A stretch of DNA of 6,757 bases from a candidate division GN15 bacterium (GTDB lineage Bacteria > Zixibacteria > MSB-5A5 > GN15 > FEB-12). The notes below the pieces were generated by a model, which saw nothing but the letters and a program-made list of their open reading frames with translations, was not told where the DNA came from and ran no database searches. Both the position numbers and the translations under genes were made by a program. This document shows, one piece after another, positions 1 to 4,788 of the stretch (position 1 is its first letter; every line of letters begins with the position of its first letter). The stretch is from assembly GCA_014729205.1 (NCBI GenBank), contig WJKG01000178.1, positions 1-6,757 on the forward strand, written 5' to 3'.

Positions 1-345
1 ACAGTGAACTGTTCTTACCTGACCGGCAATGTGGAGACGACACCTTCCAACTACAATGGTGGTTTCGAGAACCTCCCCCGGTTCCTCGAGGTCTGGAGTG
101 GCGACGACTTCACCTGGATGGGTAGTGCCGTGAACCTGTGGTATTCACAGCAGGCTGATGGCGACTGGAGTAGCAGCTACTACTCACCTCCCAACCGTGT
201 GTGGAGTTATGATCCTGATCTCGATGACCCCAACAAGCTGCCGCCCGAGACCCCTACCGTGCGCGTCTTTCAGCGAGTCGGATGGCGTCAGAGTTATGTC
301 GGTACCAACGAAGATGATGTCGATCTGGAATCGCTGGGACTGTAA
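1..345 (+). CDS. C-terminal part of a PilX/DUF4900-like pilus-associated protein (5' end outside window)
   Basis: The reading frame is open from the first base and ends at TAA 343-345, so only the last 114 residues are present. They contain a TGNVETT segment, then YNGGFENLPRFLEVW, a tryptophan- and tyrosine-rich stretch (VNLWYSQQ, SSSYYSPP, VWSYDPDLDDP) and an acidic tail ending DLESLGL. The block 'GN.ETT..YNGG.EN.PRFLE.W' is what I recall from the C-termini of long PilX/DUF4900-type proteins, which sit beside type IV pilus minor pilins in FCB-group genomes and are thought to be exported or pilus-associated. The N-terminal pilin-like helix that would prove this lies upstream of the window. 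The GTG at position 4 is only an internal codon. A strong terminator follows, so this is the last gene of its transcript. Being coding is near certain; the family assignment is moderate. Confidence 0.75.
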   Translation, partial: TVNCSYLTGNVETTPSNYNGGFENLPRFLEVWSGDDFTWMGSAVNLWYSQQADGDWSSSYYSPPNRVWSYDPDLDDPNKLPPETPTVRVFQRVGWRQSYVGTNEDDVDLESLGL

Positions 346-451
346 GCGACTGTTTTCTTGTGCTCATCGTGACATCTCCTTGCGCTAATTGCAAGCAGCC
401 CGCCTGGACGGCGGGCTGTTTGTATTTCTGGTGCGTTGTCAGTCTGGCTGT
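346..451. other. Convergent intergenic region
   Basis: This 106-bp gap separates the two convergent stop codons (TAA at 343-345 on +, TGA at 454-452 on -). Apart from the stem-loop at 396-427 I see nothing in it: no small open frame with a ribosome-binding site and no second hairpin that would clearly serve the - strand operon. Confidence 0.7.
396..427 (+). terminator. Rho-independent terminator after the pilus-associated gene
   Basis: A perfect 9-bp inverted repeat, CAGCCCGCC at 396-404 and GGCGGGCTG at 410-418, encloses a 5-nt loop (TGGAC). It is followed by the T-rich tail TTTGTATTT (419-427). It begins 51 nt after the stop of the left-hand + strand gene. It also lies 34 nt past the stop of the convergent sppA gene. 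Read on the - strand the tail (CTTGCAATTAG) is weak in T, so it is primarily a + strand terminator and at best a poor bidirectional one. Confidence 0.85.
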
Positions 452-2863
452 TCAGCGGATCAGGAGGTCATATGGCAGACGGGCATACAGTCCGTCCGGC
501 TCCATCCGGAGTTCCTCAATTGGCTTACCTTCAGCGGCCGCTTCGGCCTTTCCGAAGAGGGAGCGGACAGCGTCCACGAGAGCAAATCCCGGCAAGACGA
601 ACCACGGTCGCTTCCGGGGATAAATCTCAACCGAGTAGTTCTCGATGCCGGCCCGCTTGGCGGTGAAGTCCAGAGCTTGCTTGAGGCCACCGAGTCTGTC
701 CACCAAGCCGTTGTCCTGCGCCTCACGACCGGTCCAGACCCTTCCCCGGGCGATGGCATCGACCGAGTCAACACTGAGTCCGCGGTTGGTCGCTACCAGG
801 TCAACGAAGCGTCCATACATCGCCTGGATTTGTGAGTGTACCTTTGCTCGTTCGTCTTCGGTAAAACCGCGACTGGTCAGGTATAACCCGGCATGACGGC
901 CGCGAAGATACAGCTCTTTGTTCAGGTCGATCTTGTCATACAGACCGGAGAAATCCGGTTTGCCGGCATAGATTCCAATTGAACCGGTGATAGTGGCGGG
1001 GTTGGCAAAGAACTCACGGCCAACGGTACTTATGTAGTAGGCACCGGAGGCATTCAGATTGCCCATTGAGACCACCGTTGGCTTCTTCTCGGCCAGTTTG
1101 GTTGCATCGTGATGGATGTCGTCCGCAGCCAGGGCGCCACCACCGGGGGAGCTCATGCGCAGAACGACACCCTTAACGCGCGGGTTGGACTTGACCTGAG
1201 AAAACGCCTGCGACATGAGGCCCGGCGTTACCTCGGCTTTGTCGGTCAATGGCCAGTAGCTGTCGCCATAGTACAGAATGTCTCCCTCGGCGACCACCAC
1301 CGCCAGTTCCGGCTTCTGCTCCCAGGAACCGTCAACCAGCGTATCCCCCACATACTCACCGAAGCCGACCTGTGCCATCGGGCTCAGGAAGTCGCTCAGC
1401 TCATCATCGTAGCAAACGGTATCGACGAGGCCTAACCGCATGGCCTCGACAGACGTGAACGGGCCCTGGTCGATAAGGGCTCGCACCGAGTCGGGACTGA
1501 AGCCGCGTCCGGTTGCAATGCCGTCGACAAACTGCTCGTAAAGATCATCGAGAATCCGGTTGAGCTGCTCGCGGTTCTCTTCGCTGGGCTTCCGGCGTGT
1601 ATACTGCTCCGGTGCGGTCTTGTAGTCACCGATGCGCACCATGTCGATATCGATTCCCAGCTTGTCCAGGGTGCCGGTGTAGAAGGTCTGCTCACCGCGC
1701 AATCCGATGAGGTTAAGACGCCCGACCGTTGACATCAGCAGGGAGTCGGCAATACACCCTACGTAGTAGGATATGTTGTTTCCGAAGCGAAGGTGACAGG
1801 TGAGACGCTTCCCCTTCGACTGGAAGTGCTCCAGGGCTGCCCGCAGCTCCTGTGCCTGGCCGAATCCGAGTGAGAGGCTATTGAGCTTCAGTGACATTTC
1901 TAAGATAGAAGGATCATCGGCGGCACGGTACAGTTCGAGCAGCACTCTCGCGAATGGCGTGCGCTTTCGGCCGAACACCGGTTGCGGGGGGTTCTCCGCC
2001 AGACCACCGGAAATCCCAGCCATCAGGCGACGTTTGGGCGGAGGGAGGATCGATGGTTGACGGGCCGTCGTATATCCGACAAAGCCGGCGGTACCGACGT
2101 GGTCGCCATCATCGTTGATGCTGGTACGCGCACCGGTGAAGTACTGGTGCAGGTTCACGCGGAAGCCAATCTGGTAGTTGTCATCGGAGTCATATGAGCC
2201 AGTCAGATAGAGCCCCTGGTACGGGTTGACCTGCGCCTGGTATACCCAGTCGGCATCACGCCACGTCTGGCCGCTGTACATGAACATGTCGGCCGAGAGA
2301 GTGAGGATTTCTCCCACGGGCCGGTAGGCCACAGCGTACTGCTGTTTCATTTCTGTTCGTTCACCGGCCACTTTGCCTCGATTCAGGTTGGAGAGTACGC
2401 TCCCGAAGGCGAACGGGCCGGAGACATATTGCAGACCGATATTCCAGAAGTGGCGATTGTTGAAGACACCGGGACCATCGCGGTAGTAGCGATACGACCC
2501 ACCGACGTGCAGTTGCCCCAGGCTGGTCCCGAGGCCGACAAGGAACTCGTCGAAATCGGTGTCATCGGGAACATCGAGATGGCGGAAGGCAAAGGCGCCT
2601 CCTTTGTGCGCCGACACCGTGCCCCAACTGTCGAGGAAGCGTTCATCGAAGTACTCGCCGATCAGTTGTCCATCGCCCATCTGCACTCTGGCCAATGCCC
2701 CCGGGTTAGCCCACGCTGCCTGGGATCCGAACACAGTGGCGGCACTCTCGAAGTAGAAGATGCCATTCGGTTGCTGAAGTCGCTCGCGAGCGTTGACAGA
2801 TTCACCGTCCATGGCCAGCAGGCATACCAACAACAGGCATGCCCAAACAACGCTATGTCGCAC
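452..2863 (-). CDS. sppA: Signal peptide peptidase SppA (67K type) with an N-terminal outer-membrane-barrel-like domain
   Basis: This 803-residue protein is likely a serine protease that degrades cleaved signal peptides and other membrane-associated peptides on the periplasmic side. Residues 1-25 form a signal peptide (core VVWACLLLVCLLA, likely cleavage after VNA). Residues 30-265 are rich in aromatic, alternating beta-strand-like segments and include AAWANPGALARV, like the NPAGLA start of PorV/FadL-type barrels. SppA repeat one begins near 279 (RRLMAGISGGLAENPP) and carries the general-base lysine K415 in IGDYKTAPEQY. Repeat two, from about 518, has SSPGGG (571-576), the nucleophile S606 in NASGAYY, and NPATITGSIGIY (621-632). 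Both catalytic residues of the E. coli-type Lys/Ser dyad are present. E. coli SppA is 618 residues with an inner-membrane N-terminal anchor; here the barrel-like region replaces that anchor. The start is GTG, with AGGAG (2875-2871) 7 nt upstream. It overlaps the preceding stop by one base, indicating translational coupling. Confidence 0.93.
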   Translation of the reverse strand: MRHSVVWACLLLVCLLAMDGESVNARERLQQPNGIFYFESAATVFGSQAAWANPGALARVQMGDGQLIGEYFDERFLDSWGTVSAHKGGAFAFRHLDVPDDTDFDEFLVGLGTSLGQLHVGGSYRYYRDGPGVFNNRHFWNIGLQYVSGPFAFGSVLSNLNRGKVAGERTEMKQQYAVAYRPVGEILTLSADMFMYSGQTWRDADWVYQAQVNPYQGLYLTGSYDSDDNYQIGFRVNLHQYFTGARTSINDDGDHVGTAGFVGYTTARQPSILPPPKRRLMAGISGGLAENPPQPVFGRKRTPFARVLLELYRAADDPSILEMSLKLNSLSLGFGQAQELRAALEHFQSKGKRLTCHLRFGNNISYYVGCIADSLLMSTVGRLNLIGLRGEQTFYTGTLDKLGIDIDMVRIGDYKTAPEQYTRRKPSEENREQLNRILDDLYEQFVDGIATGRGFSPDSVRALIDQGPFTSVEAMRLGLVDTVCYDDELSDFLSPMAQVGFGEYVGDTLVDGSWEQKPELAVVVAEGDILYYGDSYWPLTDKAEVTPGLMSQAFSQVKSNPRVKGVVLRMSSPGGGALAADDIHHDATKLAEKKPTVVSMGNLNASGAYYISTVGREFFANPATITGSIGIYAGKPDFSGLYDKIDLNKELYLRGRHAGLYLTSRGFTEDERAKVHSQIQAMYGRFVDLVATNRGLSVDSVDAIARGRVWTGREAQDNGLVDRLGGLKQALDFTAKRAGIENYSVEIYPRKRPWFVLPGFALVDAVRSLFGKAEAAAEGKPIEELRMEPDGLYARLPYDLLIR

Positions 2864-3930
2864 TACTGCTCTCCTCTCTGATCACCACGCACGTAGATGT
2901 TCCCATTGCCCCGCACAGAGGCACTGATAGTGGCAGTGCCCTCGCCCGCAATCAAATTCAGGCGGTTGTGCTCTACAAGATCGCTGGTGAATACGAAGTT
3001 CGACACCTCGATTCGCCCGTCCTCCTCGACAGCGAGCGACATCGAAGTGGAAACATCCTGTGGTACGCTCAATTCAATGTCTTCGTAGCGGTTATTGATG
3101 ATTAGACGGGCGCCCTCGAGATCCCGGATTTCCAAAAAGACGGGCCCCGACAAGCCCCGAATGAAGTTTCGGGTGCCAACCGGTCGGTAGTCAGCGACCT
3201 CAATACGGCCGTAGCTGTTCTTGATATTCGCCTGCCCCTCAAGTCTCTCGATCCGGATATCGCCGCCTTCGTTCTGTATACGCGCCTGAATCTCCGGGCA
3301 GTAGAGATCGGATGCATCGAGCGTCGAGTTGCTGGTTCTGAGATCCATCTCACCACGGATACGCTCAACAATGAGTCGTCGATTCGCCGTTTGCAGCTCC
3401 AGTGAGCCATCAACATCGGCGACCTGCAGGCGACCGTATGACGAAGGCACCCGGACCTCTGAGAATGGTCCCTCGGCCTCGACGTCGAAATAGGCTGCAT
3501 CGATCATGACCATGCACGACTCCGGCATCGTGATCTCAACCTCTACCCGGCCTGCCTCCACCTTCTCATTCCAGGGTGGCGGATTGGGGGCGCGAAACTG
3601 CATAGTTGCGCCACGCGCCGAGTTGTCTATGCTAAAGGCGATCAGGTCTATGTAGTCGATGGCGCGTGAGAGCTGGTTGGTTCGTGCCTTCTTGCGGTAA
3701 ACGACGTCGATCCCGGGATTGGGGGAGGTAACAATGGTTATGCTACCTTCCAGGGTGGAGACAGACTCTATGCGCAGCGAGGCTCCAGACTGCATGGTGG
3801 CATTGGCCCGCAGGTCACGAGTGGCGAACCAGCCATTGCCCTCGTCGAACACCTCCTGGGCATCTGCGGCGCCGGGAGCGAGAGTGACCGTAACCACAGC
3901 TAAGAGCAACAAGCAAATCGTTCTTGGCAT
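2863..3930 (-). CDS. Exported DUF4097/LiaG-like beta-repeat protein
   Basis: The product is 355 residues with a clear signal peptide (ICLLLLAVVTVTLA core, likely cleavage after AADA at 24). The mature part is almost entirely short beta strands with recurring 'G.l.v..v.G.l.l.t.n..l.v..i.G' spacing between about 155 and 350. This is typical of DUF4097 proteins, predicted beta-solenoid putative adhesins whose relatives include LiaG of Gram-positive envelope-stress operons. An internal repeat is visible: SYGRLQVAD (164-172) and SYGRIEVAD (239-247). There is no transmembrane helix after the signal and no lipobox, so a periplasmic or surface location is expected. Two mature cysteines (C139, C211) could pair. 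The biochemical function of the family is not established. ATG start with GGGAG 7 nt upstream. It lies 17 nt after the methyltransferase gene and overlaps sppA by 1 nt, so it is the middle gene of the operon and probably made in step with SppA. Confidence 0.85.
   Translation of the reverse strand: MPRTICLLLLAVVTVTLAPGAADAQEVFDEGNGWFATRDLRANATMQSGASLRIESVSTLEGSITIVTSPNPGIDVVYRKKARTNQLSRAIDYIDLIAFSIDNSARGATMQFRAPNPPPWNEKVEAGRVEVEITMPESCMVMIDAAYFDVEAEGPFSEVRVPSSYGRLQVADVDGSLELQTANRRLIVERIRGEMDLRTSNSTLDASDLYCPEIQARIQNEGGDIRIERLEGQANIKNSYGRIEVADYRPVGTRNFIRGLSGPVFLEIRDLEGARLIINNRYEDIELSVPQDVSTSMSLAVEEDGRIEVSNFVFTSDLVEHNRLNLIAGEGTATISASVRGNGNIYVRGDQRGEQ
2871..2875 (-). promoter_or_regulatory. Ribosome-binding site that fixes the GTG start of sppA
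   Basis: AGGAG on the - strand, 7 nt upstream of GTG 2863-2861, lies inside the last codons of the preceding gene. The junction reads TAGTG, the G being shared between stop and start. This supports the GTG start, which yields a proper signal peptide, and predicts termination-reinitiation coupling. Confidence 0.75.
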
Positions 3931-3937
3931 ATTCAGA

Positions 3938-3942
3938 CTCCC
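3938..3942 (-). promoter_or_regulatory. Ribosome-binding site of the DUF4097-like gene
   Basis: GGGAG on the - strand, 7 nt before ATG 3930-3928, sits in the 17-nt gap after the methyltransferase stop. The gap is too short for an independent promoter inside it, which supports co-transcription. Confidence 0.7.
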
Positions 3943-3947
3943 ATTAG

Positions 3948-4724
3948 TTATCCGTACAAGCGCTGCATCAAAATGCCGCCCGCAATGGCGACATTCAACG
4001 ACTCCACCCGGCTCGTATGCGGGATGTGTACCCGCGTCGTAGCCTTCTGAGCGATTCGTGGTTCAATACCATGCGCCTCCGAACCCAGCGTCAGGATCAG
4101 CGGGTCATCAGCCGGTGCGGTAAGATGCTGCAACTCCGTCTCGCCGTGCGAGTCGGCTACTATGAGCTCCATTCCGGTATTGTCAACCAACTGCATTACC
4201 TCTTCCACACTCGCCTGGGCGACCGGAAGACCCAGTACGGCTCCAACCGAGGAGCGTACAACCTTGGGTGAATACGGGTCTACGGCATCGGCACCGACAA
4301 CCACGAGGTCGAACCCAAAGGCCAGCGCCGCCCGGGCGATCGTACCCAGATTGCCGGGGTCAGCAATATCCGGACACCACACTATCTTACGGATGCCCTC
4401 GTTGTAAAGTTGTCCCAGTGACGTTGTTGGCCGCTCGAAGACGGCCACCAAGCCCTGTGGTGAGTCGGTATCGGCCATGGCGTCCAGGTCCCGCCGCCGC
4501 ACAGATACGATGTTCACGCGCTTCGCCTGCAGACCGGATACGAGCTGTTCGGCTCGTTCGGAAAGGACCGACATGGCGGCATAGACAGTGTCTGGCATCA
4601 CGCCCAGACGCAGCGCTTCCTCCAAGAGGCGTACTCCCTCGGCGGTGAATTGCCCCAGGCGCGTACGCCCTTTGCGAGTACGCAGGGACTTGACATCTTT
4701 TAGTTCATTTCGTGTGATTGTCAC
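3948..4724 (-). CDS. SpoU/TrmH-family RNA (ribose-2'-O)-methyltransferase
   Basis: The enzyme transfers a methyl group from S-adenosylmethionine to a ribose 2'-OH, most likely in 23S rRNA (RlmB/TsnR-like) and less likely in tRNA. From the GTG at 4724 it is 258 residues. Residues 1-95 match the SpoU substrate-binding domain (TRNELKDVKSL, then FTAEGVRLLEEAL). The trefoil-knot catalytic domain shows all three motifs: DPGNLGTIARAALAFG (122-137, with the conserved Arg at 131), LTLGSEAHGI (211-220) and HIPHTSRVESLNVAIAGG (233-250). The start is uncertain. GTG 4724 best fits homologues that begin just before 'TRNELK', but GTG 4736 (262 aa) and TTG 4760 (270 aa, AGG nearby) are in frame and none has a strong ribosome-binding site. 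The frame stays open to 5030, but that part is antisense to the divergent patatin gene and lacks family similarity. It is the first gene of the - strand operon; the exact RNA target cannot be told from sequence. Confidence 0.92.
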   Translation of the reverse strand: MTITRNELKDVKSLRTRKGRTRLGQFTAEGVRLLEEALRLGVMPDTVYAAMSVLSERAEQLVSGLQAKRVNIVSVRRRDLDAMADTDSPQGLVAVFERPTTSLGQLYNEGIRKIVWCPDIADPGNLGTIARAALAFGFDLVVVGADAVDPYSPKVVRSSVGAVLGLPVAQASVEEVMQLVDNTGMELIVADSHGETELQHLTAPADDPLILTLGSEAHGIEPRIAQKATTRVHIPHTSRVESLNVAIAGGILMQRLYG

Positions 4725-4788
4725 TGTATTTTGCACCAGGTAATCGCTTTCGAGAGGCAATGAACCTAAGATCGTACAAGGTTTGCAA
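4725..4788. promoter_or_regulatory. Divergent intergenic region expected to hold promoters for both directions
   Basis: Only about 64 bp, or 28-52 bp if the methyltransferase starts further upstream, separate the two divergent genes. Promoters for both transcripts should lie in or beside it, possibly overlapping. I could not find a convincing -35/-10 pair on either strand. TAAGAT (4767-4772) resembles a -10 box on +, but it would start transcription at the ribosome-binding site and has no good -35. The regulatory role rests on geometry, not on recognised boxes. Confidence 0.4.
4778..4781 (+). promoter_or_regulatory. Ribosome-binding site of the patatin-type gene
   Basis: AAGG lies 7 nt before GTG 4789-4791. 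This GTG is immediately followed by a typical signal peptide (Lys2 and a nine-leucine core), so it decides the start codon. Confidence 0.65.

Noticed and set aside
380..418. The 396-418 hairpin as a full bidirectional terminator also serving sppA
   Set aside because: On the - strand the stem is followed by CTTGCAATTAG, without a run of T. It may slow polymerase, but it is not a convincing intrinsic terminator in that direction.
389..835. 148-codon open frame on + inside sppA
   Set aside because: It lies antisense to the well-supported C-terminal protease repeat of SppA and has no recognisable domain. It is a shadow frame of a GC-rich gene.
2429..2881. 150-codon open frame on + opposite the N-terminal domain of sppA
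   Set aside because: It is antisense to the SppA signal peptide and barrel-like domain, has no convincing ribosome-binding site or family resemblance, and is explained as a shadow.
4718..4746. TTGTCA, a 17-nt spacer and TAATCG as a sigma-70 promoter for the patatin gene
   Set aside because: The -35 is good, but the -10 matches the consensus at only two of six positions and the -35 lies inside the methyltransferase coding region. Too weak to call.
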